A stretch of DNA of 64,000 nucleotides from Paractinoplanes bogorensis (GTDB lineage: Bacteria > Actinomycetota > Actinomycetes > Mycobacteriales > Micromonosporaceae), in assembly GCF_018829635.1 (NCBI RefSeq), contig NZ_JAHKKG010000003.1:558001-622000 (forward strand). The letters are read 5' to 3'. The notes beneath the pieces were generated by a model that saw only the letters and a program-made list of their open reading frames with translations, was not told the DNA's origin and ran no database searches. Of the stretch, positions 9,483 to 17,971 are shown one piece after another. The translations under genes and the position numbers were made by a program. Each line of letters begins with the position of its first letter. Within the stretch, counting starts at the first letter, position 1.

Positions 9483-10640
9483 TTACTCGTCTTTCGCCAC
9501 CGCCGGTTCGCTCGTCTTCGCCGGCTCCGCGTTCTCCGCCCCATCAAGATCAAGACCGGTTTCCCGTACGGGCGCAGCCGGCTGGACGTCGTTCTCCGGC
9601 GTGGCGGCGGGCTCGGTCTTGGTGGCGGGCTCGGCGTTGGCGGCAGCGGGCTGGGCTGTGGTGGCGGCGGGCTGGGTCGTCGCGGCGGCCTCGGTGTCGT
9701 GGGCCGGCTCGGCGTCGTGGGCGGGCTTCTTGCGGTGGACCGTGTACGTCATGATCACGATGATCAGGGCGCCGACGATAAGGCCCAGGATGGCGCTGAA
9801 GATCGTGTTGACCAGCCAGCCGATCACCCCGCCGAGCGCGCCGGTGGCGTCGTGGGCGGCGACCTCGACGTGGTGCACGGCCCCGTAGAGGAAGTGCAGC
9901 CCGAGCTCGTCGGTGCCGACCAGCAGGATGTGCCCGCCGACCCAGAGCATGGCGGCCGTGCCGACCACGGTCAGCGTGGTGAGCACCTTGGGCATGGCCT
10001 TGACCAGACCCCGGCCGAACCCGGCGATCGGCCCCGGCCCCTGGGCCAGGCGCAGACCGGCGTCGTCCATCTTCACGATCAGGCCGACCGCGCCGTAGAC
10101 CACGACGGTCATCACGAGCGCGACGACGGCCAGGATGGCCAGCCGCGACCAGAACGGCTCGTCGATCACCTCGTTCAGCGTGATCACCATGATCTCGGCC
10201 GAGAGGATCAGGTCGGTGCGGACCGCGCCCGAGACCAGGGTCTTCTCATCCTTGGCGGCGTCGTCGTCACCGTGCGCGGCGTGGCCCGAGACCTTGGCCC
10301 AGACCTTTTCCGCGCCCTCGAAGCACAGATAGGCGCCACCGAGCATGAGGATCGGCGTGAGCAGCCACGGCACGAACTGGCTGAGCAGCAGGATGGCGGG
10401 CAGGATGATCAGGAACTTGTTGCGCAGCGACCCGATCGCGATGCGCTTGATGATCGGCAGCTCGCGCGAGGCGGCCAGCCCCTGCACGTACTGCGGGGTG
10501 ACCGCGGCATCGTCGATGACGACACCGGCGGCCTTGGCCCCGGCCTTCGCGGCGGCCGCCCCGATGTCGTCCACGGATGCGGCCGCGGCGCGGGCCAGCA
10601 CCGCCACGTCGTCCAGCAGTGCTACGAGTCCACCGGCCAA
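9483..10640 (-). CDS. DUF808 (YedI-like) integral membrane protein
   Basis: A 385-residue protein starting at TTG 10640, with GGAAGG nine bases upstream. It opens with the family signature MAGGLVALLDDVAVLAR, followed by DDIGAAAAKAGAKAAGVVIDD, conserved in DUF808 proteins. Several membrane segments follow, around FLIILPAILLLSQFVPWLL and later hydrophobic stretches. The C-terminal 80 residues are a low-complexity Ala/Thr/Glu/Pro tail with repeated AEPA and ATT units, longer than I recall for the enterobacterial YedI protein. The biochemical role of the family is not established. The tail contains one copy of the TTTCCCGTACGG motif (9560-9571). It is transcribed toward the hybrid kinase gene, 83 bases away. 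Confidence 0.87.
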   Translation of the reverse strand: MAGGLVALLDDVAVLARAAAASVDDIGAAAAKAGAKAAGVVIDDAAVTPQYVQGLAASRELPIIKRIAIGSLRNKFLIILPAILLLSQFVPWLLTPILMLGGAYLCFEGAEKVWAKVSGHAAHGDDDAAKDEKTLVSGAVRTDLILSAEIMVITLNEVIDEPFWSRLAILAVVALVMTVVVYGAVGLIVKMDDAGLRLAQGPGPIAGFGRGLVKAMPKVLTTLTVVGTAAMLWVGGHILLVGTDELGLHFLYGAVHHVEVAAHDATGALGGVIGWLVNTIFSAILGLIVGALIIVIMTYTVHRKKPAHDAEPAHDTEAAATTQPAATTAQPAAANAEPATKTEPAATPENDVQPAAPVRETGLDLDGAENAEPAKTSEPAVAKDE

Positions 10641-10827
10641 GGCGAAGGTCCTTCCAAAGGTGTCAACGTCTGTGCCGGCTCATTGTCGCCCAGGACTGAT
10701 AACAGCGGCATGTCAGGTCGGAAAGCGACCGATCAATGACGCATCGGTGAACACCGTGACCCCGGTGTTGTCGTCATGCCGGGGCAGACCGCCGGGGCGC
10801 CCGGAAGGAATCGGTATCCTGATCGCC

Positions 10828-11445
10828 ATGTCCTCCCCGCGCGTCGACCACGGTGTGGTCTCCGGCACTTTCAGCCTCGACGGCCAGACGTTCGACGTCG
10901 ACAACAACATCTGGGTGGTGGGCGACGGCGACGAGTGCGTGGTGATCGACGCGCCGCACGACGTCGACGCGATCATGGCGGTGGTCGGCGACCGCACGGT
11001 GCGGGCGATCGTCTGCACGCACGCGCACGACGACCACGTACGGATGGCACCTGCCCTGCGGGAAAGGACCGGTGCGCCGATTCTGCTGCACCCGGCCGAG
11101 CGCCCGCTGTGGGAGCTCACCCACGGCGACGCGGTGAGCTGGGATCAGGATCTGGCCGACGGCGAGAAGATCGAGGTCGGCGGCACGGCGCTCACGGTGC
11201 TGCACACGCCCGGCCACGCGCCCGGCGCCGTCTGCCTCTACGCCGGCGACCTCGGCTGCGTCTTCACCGGCGACACCCTGTTCCAGGGCGGGCCGGGCGC
11301 CACCGGCCGCTCCTACTCCGACGCCGACCAGATCGTCGCCTCGATCCGGGCCACGCTGTTCGTGCTCCCCGGCGAAACAGTCGTCCACACCGGCCACGGT
11401 GACGACACCACGATCAGCGCCGAGCGGACCGCCCTCACCTCGTGA
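10828..11445 (+). CDS. MBL-fold metallo-hydrolase (glyoxalase II-like)
   Basis: A 205-residue metallo-beta-lactamase-fold hydrolase. The metal ligands are visible: THAHDDH (HxHxDH), HTPGHAPG, FTGDTLFQGG and a final HTGHGDD. The ATG at 10828 was chosen because the family usually starts just before the VSGTFSLDGQTFDVDNN strand. The GGAAGGAA at 10803 is too far away to be a good ribosome site. Related actinobacterial proteins are annotated as hydroxyacylglutathione hydrolase-like, but this organism group uses mycothiol, so the natural thioester is uncertain. The stop codon overlaps the start of the next small gene (GTGA), suggesting translational coupling. Confidence 0.88.
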   Translation: MSSPRVDHGVVSGTFSLDGQTFDVDNNIWVVGDGDECVVIDAPHDVDAIMAVVGDRTVRAIVCTHAHDDHVRMAPALRERTGAPILLHPAERPLWELTHGDAVSWDQDLADGEKIEVGGTALTVLHTPGHAPGAVCLYAGDLGCVFTGDTLFQGGPGATGRSYSDADQIVASIRATLFVLPGETVVHTGHGDDTTISAERTALTS

Positions 11446-11669
11446 GTATCGACGGCGATTTCGCGTGCTGCAGCGCGGATCGCCTGGACGAGATCCGGGC
11501 CCGGCCCACCGAGGCGTTCGACCTGGTGGTCATGGGCCGCCTCGACGGGGGCATCCACCTGGACATCGACGGCTACATGTCCCGGCTCGGCCGGTTCTAC
11601 CCGTTGCTGGCCGCGTTCTTCGCCGACGCCGCCGACCGCGGGTTCGGCAGCATCTTCCGGACCGCCTGA
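11442..11669 (+). CDS. Small conserved-looking hypothetical protein
   Basis: A 75-residue protein starting at a GTG that overlaps the stop of the MBL hydrolase gene by four bases. The sequence is acidic and mixed alpha/beta in character (for example FDLVVMGRLDGGIHLDIDGYMSRLGRFYPLL) with two adjacent cysteines near the N terminus (ACCSADR). No motif of a known family is recognised. Its tight coupling to the hydrolase and typical codon use support it being a real gene. It ends 95 bases before the furA promoter region and start. Function unknown. Confidence 0.6.
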   Translation: MSIDGDFACCSADRLDEIRARPTEAFDLVVMGRLDGGIHLDIDGYMSRLGRFYPLLAAFFADAADRGFGSIFRTA

Positions 11670-11728
11670 CCGGCCGAGCCGTCCGGGGCCGCCGGGGTGA
11701 ACACGCGGCCAAGACCGGGGAGCAAAAC

Positions 11729-11758
11729 TTGATCTGTTCCAGAAAAGGGGACTAAGGT
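11729..11758 (+). promoter_or_regulatory. furA-katG promoter, probably leaderless
   Basis: TTGATC at 11729-11734 and TAAGGT at 11753-11758 are separated by 18 bases. The GTG start of the Fur-family gene follows at 11765, the distance expected for a transcript beginning at or next to the start codon. The stretch around 11725-11755 is locally AT-rich (AAAACTTGATCTG, CCAGAAAAGG), as in actinobacterial furA promoters that Fur itself binds. Autoregulation is inferred from the family, not shown. Confidence 0.6.
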
Positions 11759-11764
11759 CGTCGC

Positions 11765-12187
11765 GTGATGTCCGACCTCGCGGCGCAGCTGCGGGCGGTA
11801 TCGTTGCGCGTGACCCGGCCCCGGCTGGCGGTGCTCGCGGCGCTTCGAGACCACCCGCACGTCGACACCGACACGGTGATCGCGCTGGTCCGGGCCGACC
11901 TTCCCAGCGTCTCGCACCAGGCGGTCTACGACGTGCTCCGTGCGCTCACCGAGGCCCGGCTGGTCCGGCGCATCGAGCCGGCCGGCGCGACCGCCCGCTA
12001 CGAGACCCGGGTGGACGACAACCACCACCACGTCGTCTGCCGCTCGTGCGGCGCGATCGCCGACGTGGACTGCGCCGCCGGACATGCTCCCTGTCTTACC
12101 GCCTCGGACGACCACGGGTTCGTGATCGACGAGGCCGAGGTCGTCTATTGGGGCACCTGCCCCGACTGTTCGGAAGGAAGATCATGA
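11765..12187 (+). CDS. furA: Fur-family peroxide-sensing repressor (FurA/CatR type)
   Basis: A 140-residue Fur-family regulator. It has an N-terminal winged helix ([14 protein letters not shown], then [22 protein letters not shown]), the metal-binding segment [14 protein letters not shown], and a C-terminal CPDC pair. The two CxxC motifs are consistent with the structural zinc site of this family. GTG at 11765 fits the leaderless promoter, and ATG at 11768 is an alternative. It overlaps katG by four bases (ATGA), the classic actinobacterial furA-katG arrangement in which the repressor loses DNA binding on peroxide oxidation. That mechanism comes from family knowledge. Confidence 0.93.
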   Translation: MMSDLAAQLRAVSLRVTRPRLAVLAALRDHPHVDTDTVIALVRADLPSVSHQAVYDVLRALTEARLVRRIEPAGATARYETRVDDNHHHVVCRSCGAIADVDCAAGHAPCLTASDDHGFVIDEAEVVYWGTCPDCSEGRS

Positions 12188-14400
12188 GCGACGCCCCAGA
12201 AGAAGCGAAGGGCTGCCCGGTCGCGCACGGCAGCGAAAGCGAGAATCCGGCGATCGACTCGCCGACCCCCAAGACCGGCGGCCGCCCGCGGACCAACCGT
12301 GACTGGTGGCCCAACCAGCTCGACCTCTCGGTGCTGCACGCGCACTCGTCCAAGGGCAACCCGCTGGGCGAGAGCTTCGAGTACGCCAAGGAGTTCGCCA
12401 AGCTCGACGTCGAGGCCCTCAAGCGCGACATCGCCGACGTGCTCACCACCTCGCAGGACTGGTGGCCGGCCGACTTCGGTCACTACGGCGGCCTGATGAT
12501 CCGCATGTCCTGGCACGCCGCGGGCACCTACCGGATCCAGGACGGCCGCGGCGGCGCGGGCGACGGCGGGCAGCGTTTCGCCCCGCTGAACAGCTGGCCC
12601 GACAACGCCAACCTGGACAAGGCGCGCCGCCTGCTGTGGCCGGTCAAGGCCAAGTACGGCCAGAAGATCTCGTGGGCCGACCTGCTGGTGCTGGGCGGCA
12701 ACGTCGCTCTGGAGTCGATGGGCTTCAAGACCTTCGGCTTCGGCTTCGGCCGGCCCGACGTGTGGGAGCCCGAGGAGATCTTCTGGGGTCCCGAGGACGC
12801 CTGGCTCGGCGACTCGCGCTACGCCACCGAGAGCACGATGACCGACGGCGTCGGCGCGACCGAGATGGGCCTCATCTACGTCAACCCCGAGGGCCCGAAG
12901 GGCAGTGCCGACCCGGCAGCGGCAGCGCACTTCATCCGCGAGACGTTCGCCCGCATGGCGATGAACGACGAGGAGACCGTCGCGCTGATCGCCGGCGGCC
13001 ACACCTTCGGCAAGACCCACGGTGCCGGCGTCGCCGACAACCACGTGGGTCCCGAGCCCGAGGGCGCCGAGCTCGAGTCGCAGGGCCTGGGCTGGCTGAG
13101 CACCCACGCCAGCGGCAAGGGCGCCGACACCATCACCTCGGGCCTCGAGGTCACCTGGACCGACAAGCCGACCCAGTGGAGCAACCGCTTCTTCGAGATC
13201 CTCTTCGGCTACGAGTGGGAGCTCACCACGAGCCCCGGCGGCGCCAAGCAGTACGTCGCGAAGACCACCGACGAGATCATTCCCGACGCGTACGACTCGT
13301 CGAGGAAGCACCGTCCGACGATGCTCACGACCGACCTGTCGCTGCGTGTCGACCCGGCGTACGAGCAGATCTCGCGTCGCTTCCTGGAGAACCCGGACGA
13401 GTTCGCGCTCGCCTTCGCCAAGGCCTGGTACAAGCTGCTGCACCGCGACATGGGCCCGGTCAGCCGCTTCCTCGGCCCGTGGGTGGCCGAGCCGCAGCTG
13501 TGGCAGGACCCGGTTCCGGCCGTCGCGGGCGAGCTGGTCAGCGAGGCCGACGTCACCGCGCTCAAGGCCAAGGTGCTCGACGCCGGCCTGTCCGTGGCCG
13601 AGCTGGTCTCGACCGCGTGGGCCTCGGCCGCCAGCTTCCGCTCGACCGACAAGCGTGGCGGCGCCAACGGCGCCCGGATCGCCCTCGAGCCGCAGCGCAG
13701 CTGGGAGGTCAACGCCGCGGCGGCGCCGGTGATCGAGAAGCTCAAGGGCATCGCGGCCGAGTTCAACGCGACCGGCGGCGCGCAGATCTCGCTGGCCGAC
13801 CTGATCGTGCTGGCCGGTGGGGCCGCGGTCGAGAAGGCCGCGTTCGACGCCGGGGTCAAGGTGACCGTGCCGTTCCACGCCGGCCGCACCGACGCCACGC
13901 AGGAGCAGACCGACGTCGACTCGTTCGCCGTCCTCGAGCCGCGGGCCGACGCCTTCCGCAACTACCTGCGGCCGGGAGAGAAGACGCAGCCCGAGATCCT
14001 GCTGATCGACCGCGCCTACATGCTCAACCTGACCGCCCCCGAGATGACCGTCCTGGTCGGCGGCCTGCGCGCGCTCGGCAACAACTTCGGCGGCACGGCG
14101 CACGGCGTGCTCACCGGCAAGACGGGCACGCTGACCAACGACTTCTTCGCCAACCTGCTCTCCCCGGGCACGAAGTGGAAGGCGTCGCAGTCGGGCGAGC
14201 ACGTCTACGAGATCACCGACGTCACCACCGGTGACGTGAAGTGGACGGCCACCGCGGTCGACCTCATCTTCGGCTCGAACTCGCAGCTGCGGGCGCTGGC
14301 CGAGGTCTACGCGAGCGAGGACGCCCGCGAGAAGTTCGTCACCGACTTCGTCGCCGCCTGGACGAAGGTCATGGAGCTGGACCGGTTCGACCTGAAGTAG
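12184..14400 (+). CDS. katG: Catalase-peroxidase KatG
   Basis: A 738-residue bifunctional catalase-peroxidase, the usual family length. The distal heme residues are in IRMSWHAAG (R107, W110, H111), the proximal His is in [11 protein letters not shown], and the other members of the Met-Tyr-Trp crosslink are in LIYVNPEGP and RMAMNDEET. The [10 protein letters not shown] segment keeps the Ser corresponding to Mycobacterium tuberculosis Ser315. A strong GGAAGGAAG precedes ATG 12184, so the protein is translated at a higher rate than the coupled furA reading would give alone. It detoxifies hydrogen peroxide in the cytoplasm. It ends just before a strong hairpin. Confidence 0.98.
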   Translation: MSDAPEEAKGCPVAHGSESENPAIDSPTPKTGGRPRTNRDWWPNQLDLSVLHAHSSKGNPLGESFEYAKEFAKLDVEALKRDIADVLTTSQDWWPADFGHYGGLMIRMSWHAAGTYRIQDGRGGAGDGGQRFAPLNSWPDNANLDKARRLLWPVKAKYGQKISWADLLVLGGNVALESMGFKTFGFGFGRPDVWEPEEIFWGPEDAWLGDSRYATESTMTDGVGATEMGLIYVNPEGPKGSADPAAAAHFIRETFARMAMNDEETVALIAGGHTFGKTHGAGVADNHVGPEPEGAELESQGLGWLSTHASGKGADTITSGLEVTWTDKPTQWSNRFFEILFGYEWELTTSPGGAKQYVAKTTDEIIPDAYDSSRKHRPTMLTTDLSLRVDPAYEQISRRFLENPDEFALAFAKAWYKLLHRDMGPVSRFLGPWVAEPQLWQDPVPAVAGELVSEADVTALKAKVLDAGLSVAELVSTAWASAASFRSTDKRGGANGARIALEPQRSWEVNAAAAPVIEKLKGIAAEFNATGGAQISLADLIVLAGGAAVEKAAFDAGVKVTVPFHAGRTDATQEQTDVDSFAVLEPRADAFRNYLRPGEKTQPEILLIDRAYMLNLTAPEMTVLVGGLRALGNNFGGTAHGVLTGKTGTLTNDFFANLLSPGTKWKASQSGEHVYEITDVTTGDVKWTATAVDLIFGSNSQLRALAEVYASEDAREKFVTDFVAAWTKVMELDRFDLK

Positions 14401-14418
14401 TCCGCGTGAATGCAGTAT

Positions 14419-14450
14419 CCGAGCCCGGTCGCCTGTGCGGCCGGGCTCGG
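14419..14450. terminator. Hairpin between convergent katG and the DUF6188-like gene
   Basis: CCGAGCCCGG (14419-14428) and CCGGGCTCGG (14441-14450) form a perfect 10-bp GC-rich stem with a 12-base loop. It lies between two convergent stop codons, so it can end transcription from either side. No U-tract follows, as is usual in high-GC actinobacteria. Confidence 0.7.
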
Positions 14451-14456
14451 CCCGTC

Positions 14457-14882
14457 TCAGGCGGGCTCGGAGCCCCAGGTGGCGGTCTCGCCGCCGGCCA
14501 GGCAGACGATCAGGAAGCCGTCGGGGTCGGTGACCGCCCACGACTCGACGTCGGGGTCGGGGCAGATCAGCAGGACGGCGCCGCTGGTGAAGGAGATCGT
14601 GAGGTCGCCCGCCTCGCCGGTCCAGGCCGTGCGGACGGTGTCGCCGAGCAGGCCGGCCAGGGCGTCGGACGGGTGCTCGCCCGGTTCGACCACGGCGTGC
14701 CCGTCCGGGCCGGCCAGGTGGGCCGCGGTCTCGATGAGCACCTGACGGCCACCGGTGAAGCTCAGCACGATGGCGTGCCCCAGCCGGACGTACTCCAGTC
14801 GCAGACCGGTCAGCAGCGCGATCGGCTGGCCCTGGTCCGGACGCCGCCGCTCACCCATGTCGGTGACCATGACGGGCAACAT
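14457..14882 (-). CDS. DUF6188-like protein
   Basis: A 141-residue cytoplasmic protein. GGGAGG with a five-base gap precedes ATG 14882. The middle region (YVRLGHAIVLSFTGGRQVLIETAAHL) and the C-terminal part (DLTISFTSGAVLLICPDPDVESWAV) look like the small beta-rich actinobacterial family DUF6188. In that family a hydrophobic strand pair is followed by a Trp and a Gly-rich end. No catalytic motif is present. It is convergent with katG across a hairpin. Function unknown, and the family assignment is from memory of the pattern. Confidence 0.72.
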   Translation of the reverse strand: MLPVMVTDMGERRRPDQGQPIALLTGLRLEYVRLGHAIVLSFTGGRQVLIETAAHLAGPDGHAVVEPGEHPSDALAGLLGDTVRTAWTGEAGDLTISFTSGAVLLICPDPDVESWAVTDPDGFLIVCLAGGETATWGSEPA

Positions 14883-14957
14883 GCTTACCTCCCGGCTTGT
14901 GTTTGCAGGACCGTAGCCGGGGCTTTCATAACAGGGCCTTAAAGGCGCCGAAAAGAT

Positions 14958-15344
14958 TCACACCGCGGCGAGCAGGCCGGACAGGCGGCGCAGCAGCTCC
15001 TGCGGGTTGAACGGCTTGATCATGTAGTCGTCGGCGCCGGCCGAGTAGCCGCGCTCGACGTCGCTGTCGCCGACCCGCGCGCTGAGGAACATCACCGGGA
15101 TGCCTGCCGTACGGGCGTCGCGGCGCAGGTTCGCGCAGACCTCGAGCCCGTCCATGGCCGGCATGTTGATGTCCAGCACCGCCGCGTCGGGCCGGTGCTC
15201 GGCGGCCAGTTCGACGGCCGACCGGCCGTCACCGGCGTGCAGGGTGCGGAACCCGGCGATCTCCAGCTTCCAGGCGATCAGGTCGCGGATGTCCTCGTCG
15301 TCCTCGGCGATCAGCACGACCGGGGCGGTGGTGGTGGCGTTCAT
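14958..15344 (-). CDS. Single-domain response regulator (CheY-like)
   Basis: A 128-residue receiver with no output domain. The acidic triad is E14-D15-D16, the phospho-acceptor is D58 (AVLDINMPAMDG), Ser88 lies in FLSARVGDSDVE, and the conserved lysine is K110 (YMIKPF). GAGGAG precedes ATG 15344 by five bases. It probably passes phosphate or binds a partner protein, as stand-alone receivers do. No kinase gene is adjacent, so its partner is unknown. Its upstream region (15345-15543) has no gene. A 7-bp stem (15425-15431 with 15436-15442) could lie in the leader. Confidence 0.92.
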   Translation of the reverse strand: MNATTTAPVVLIAEDDEDIRDLIAWKLEIAGFRTLHAGDGRSAVELAAEHRPDAAVLDINMPAMDGLEVCANLRRDARTAGIPVMFLSARVGDSDVERGYSAGADDYMIKPFNPQELLRRLSGLLAAV

Positions 15345-15543
15345 GGTTACTCCTCGATGGCGACGTCCGGCTCAACTGCCGGGTAGATCGACGCCGGCCC
15401 CGGCCGGAACAGGTAAGCGAAGGTTGCGGCTGAGTAGCCGCACCCTATGTCCAGCGGTGATTACGAAGCGTGTTCAGTGCTGACGCCGGACTGTGACGAA
15501 CGGGGTGGAAGGGGGGTCACCCGCTCGACTGAGAGCGGAACAG

Positions 15544-15577
15544 AGAACGGCCCCGGGGATCACCCCGGGGCCGTTCT
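15544..15577 (-). terminator. Strong hairpin after the DUF3068 gene
   Basis: Positions 15544-15558 and 15563-15577 are a perfect 15-bp inverted repeat (AGAACGGCCCCGGGG and its complement) around the loop ATCA. It lies 17 bases after the stop of the reverse-strand DUF3068 gene and upstream of the receiver gene, so it should separate the two transcription units. Confidence 0.8.
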
Positions 15578-15593
15578 GTTGTGAGAGCGAGGA

Positions 15594-16661
15594 TCAGGCC
15601 TTGGCGTCCGCGTCCGTGTCGGCCTCGATCTCCTCGGTGCGGTGCCGGGCCGCGGCGGCCGTGCGACGGCGACCGCTCGTGACCAGCACCAGACCGAGGA
15701 TCAGCAGGATGGCGCCGAGCACGGCCAGGCCGATCGGCAGGTTGCGGCTGATCATCTGGACGCCGCTCTTGGTGTCACCGGCCGACTTCACGTTGTTGGC
15801 GATCGTCTGGTCGGTGTAGACGAAGGTGCCGTCGAGCAGGTCGGTCGGCGCCCCGGTGTCGGGCACCAGCGTCTTCTTCTGCTGCTCCTGCACCTTGATG
15901 AAGGTGCCGGAGACCGGCTCGACCCAGATGGTGCGGGTGTTGCTGTAGTTGACCTGGCCGCCGGTGGCGCCCTCGGCGAACCGGCTCAGCAGGCCGCTCA
16001 GACGCTCTTCGGAGAAGTTGAGCGGCGTCTCGGGGATGGTCTGCACGAACTTGTACGTCTCGAGGCCGTTGATCTCCTCGGCCGCCTCGTACTTGATCGG
16101 CATCGCCTTGCGCAGGTCGCGGTCGAAGTACTCGTAGTCCTTCTTCTGCGTGCCGAACGGGAACTTGTAGAGCTGACCCGAGAAGTTCACCGCCGACGGC
16201 GCGTCGGGCCCGGCGTCCTGCAGGAACTGGTCGGACCAGTCGACCGCGGCGGCGGTCTTGCGGTCGATGGCGATGCCGGCCTTGTACTGGCTGATCATCT
16301 CGCCGGTCTGGAGCCAGGTGACCGTGCCGTAGCCGTTCCACACCAGGGCCTTGCCGGCCAGGTCGCCGGTCATCTCGGTGTTGGTCAGGTCGGCCTGGGG
16401 CACGATCTCGATGGTCGAGCGCAGGTCACCGGTCTGGATCGCCACGACCGGGTCGTCGCCCCCCTTGGTCTGCAGGAACTTCGCGCCCTTGGCCTCGGCG
16501 ACGCTGGGCCGCAGGCACCCCGAGGACTGATCCGGCTTGCACAGCGCCAGGTCGTAGGGCAGCTGGGCCACCCTCGGCGCGACGTAGAAAGCACACCCCG
16601 CCGCGATGACCACGGCAAAGATGCCGATTCCGAACAGCAAAGCGCCCCACCGAGCCCTCAC
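15594..16661 (-). CDS. DUF3068 (PorA-family-like) membrane protein
   Basis: A 355-residue protein with a start-transfer helix (LLFGIGIFAVVIAAGCAFYVAP), a long extracytoplasmic beta-rich domain, and a C-terminal membrane helix (GLAVLGAILLILGLVLVTSG) followed by a charged tail. GGGAGG precedes GTG 16661. The pattern N-helix, YVAPRVAQLPYDL, TRTIWVEPVSGTFIKVQEQQ and C-helix is that of DUF3068, whose mycobacterial member (Rv0227c, from memory) lies beside an acyltransferase and a methyltransferase gene. The role in envelope assembly is inferred from context. It is divergent from the acyltransferase gene. Confidence 0.85.
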   Translation of the reverse strand: MRARWGALLFGIGIFAVVIAAGCAFYVAPRVAQLPYDLALCKPDQSSGCLRPSVAEAKGAKFLQTKGGDDPVVAIQTGDLRSTIEIVPQADLTNTEMTGDLAGKALVWNGYGTVTWLQTGEMISQYKAGIAIDRKTAAAVDWSDQFLQDAGPDAPSAVNFSGQLYKFPFGTQKKDYEYFDRDLRKAMPIKYEAAEEINGLETYKFVQTIPETPLNFSEERLSGLLSRFAEGATGGQVNYSNTRTIWVEPVSGTFIKVQEQQKKTLVPDTGAPTDLLDGTFVYTDQTIANNVKSAGDTKSGVQMISRNLPIGLAVLGAILLILGLVLVTSGRRRTAAAARHRTEEIEADTDADAKA

Positions 16662-16710
16662 GGAGCCCTCCCATCGTTATCAATCGGCCGGTATCCCCGC
16701 ACGGCCCGAT

Positions 16711-16725
16711 CGCCCATAATGGGCG
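16711..16725. promoter_or_regulatory. Perfect dyad between DUF3068 and acyltransferase genes
   Basis: CGCCCAT-A-ATGGGCG is a perfect 15-bp dyad in the 110-base divergent intergenic region. It could bind a dimeric regulator of both genes. No regulator is encoded beside it. Confidence 0.4.
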
Positions 16726-16771
16726 CAGGTTACTCGCCAGTTACATAGTTGCGCGACCCCTTGGACGGTTT

Positions 16772-17971
16772 ATGTCTGTACCGGTTTCGAATCGGCCCCT
16801 GCATCGACTCCCACCACTGGATGCGGTGCGGGTGATCGGTGCTCTGGCGGTGGTCGCGCACCACGTCGGGTTCGCCACGGGCATCAACGTCGGTGACAGT
16901 CCGTGGGGCGGCTGGCTGGCCCGTCTGGACGCGGGCGTGGCCGTCTTCTTCGTGCTGTCCGGCTTCCTGCTGTTCCGCCCGTGGGCGCATGCCCGGGCCA
17001 CGGCGCAGCAGTTGCCGTCGGCCGGCCGCTACCTGTGGCGGCGGGCGCTGCGCATCCTGCCCGCGTACTGGGTCCTGGTGGTGGTCTGCCTGCTGGTCGT
17101 GCCGCGCAACCATGACTCCTCGGCCGCCGACTGGGCCCGGCACCTGACGCTGACCCAGATCTACGAGACGTACGGCCTGCGCAACGCTCTCGGCCACACC
17201 TGGAGCCTGTGCACCGAGGTGGCTTTCTACGCGCTGCTGCCGGTCCTCGCCATGCTCGCGCTGCGCGGGAAGCGGCGGGCCGGGCGGCCGATCGTCATCC
17301 TGGCCGCGTCCGTCGCCGTCACCGGCACGTGGATCGTGCTGCTCGGCACCGGGGTTCTCTCGCTGAGCCGGCACACCACCTGGCTTCCCTCGTACGCGAT
17401 CTGGTTCGGCGCCGGCATGGCCCTGGCCTCGGTCCACGTGTCGCTCAGCAACGGCTACCTGCCACGATGGCGCTGGATCGACGACCTCGGCCGGGCCCCG
17501 CTGGCCTGCTGGGGGCTCGCCCTCGCCCTGCTGGCCGTGGCCACCACGCCGATCGCCGGTCCGCGCGACCTCGAGGAGCCGACCGTGGGCCAGTTCGGGC
17601 TCAAGGTCGTGCTCTACGCCCTGATCGCGGTGCTGGTGATGCTGCCGCTCGCGTTCGGTCCGGAGACGCGCACCAAGGCGGCGTTCGGGTCCGGCTTCGC
17701 GCGGTGGCTCGGCCTGATCTCGTACGGGCTGTTCCTGTGGCACCCGTTCGTCCTCGAGATGCTCTACGTGCTGAGCGGGCGCCCCGAGTTCACCGGTGAC
17801 TTCGGGTGGACCTACCTGGCCACGGTGGCCGGGGGAGTGCTGCTCGCCGCGCTGAGCTATTACCTGGTCGAGCAGCCGTTCCAGCGGCTGAGTCACCGGC
17901 GCCGGCGACCGCCACCGGCGAAGACGACCGAGAGCCAGAGCGCGACCCCGGTGGCCACCGCGGCCAGCTGA
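16772..17971 (+). CDS. Acyltransferase-3 family membrane protein (OafA/YrhL type)
   Basis: A 399-residue polytopic O-acyltransferase. The N terminus PLDAVRVIGALAVVAHHVGF carries the family's Arg and His pair. Later blocks are FFVLSGFLLFRPW, RRALRILPAYW and TWSLCTEVAFYALLP, ending after about ten membrane helices with SYGLFLWHPFVLEMLY and a basic tail. It should move an acyl group onto a glycan or lipid at the membrane. Its place beside DUF3068 and the arabinosyltransferase suggests an envelope glycan. The 3' end runs 79 bases into the convergent aftD gene, so its basic C-terminal tail is encoded antisense to the end of aftD. Confidence 0.88.
   Translation: MSVPVSNRPLHRLPPLDAVRVIGALAVVAHHVGFATGINVGDSPWGGWLARLDAGVAVFFVLSGFLLFRPWAHARATAQQLPSAGRYLWRRALRILPAYWVLVVVCLLVVPRNHDSSAADWARHLTLTQIYETYGLRNALGHTWSLCTEVAFYALLPVLAMLALRGKRRAGRPIVILAASVAVTGTWIVLLGTGVLSLSRHTTWLPSYAIWFGAGMALASVHVSLSNGYLPRWRWIDDLGRAPLACWGLALALLAVATTPIAGPRDLEEPTVGQFGLKVVLYALIAVLVMLPLAFGPETRTKAAFGSGFARWLGLISYGLFLWHPFVLEMLYVLSGRPEFTGDFGWTYLATVAGGVLLAALSYYLVEQPFQRLSHRRRRPPPAKTTESQSATPVATAAS

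Noticed and set aside
10750..10769. Short inverted repeat AACACCG-N6-CGGTGTT upstream of the MBL gene
   Set aside because: Seven-base arms in GC-rich DNA are weak evidence, and no promoter element or regulator gene supports an operator.
12145..14541. A 798-codon open frame antisense to katG
   Set aside because: katG is unambiguous by its catalytic residues, and the antisense frame is a product of third-position GC bias.
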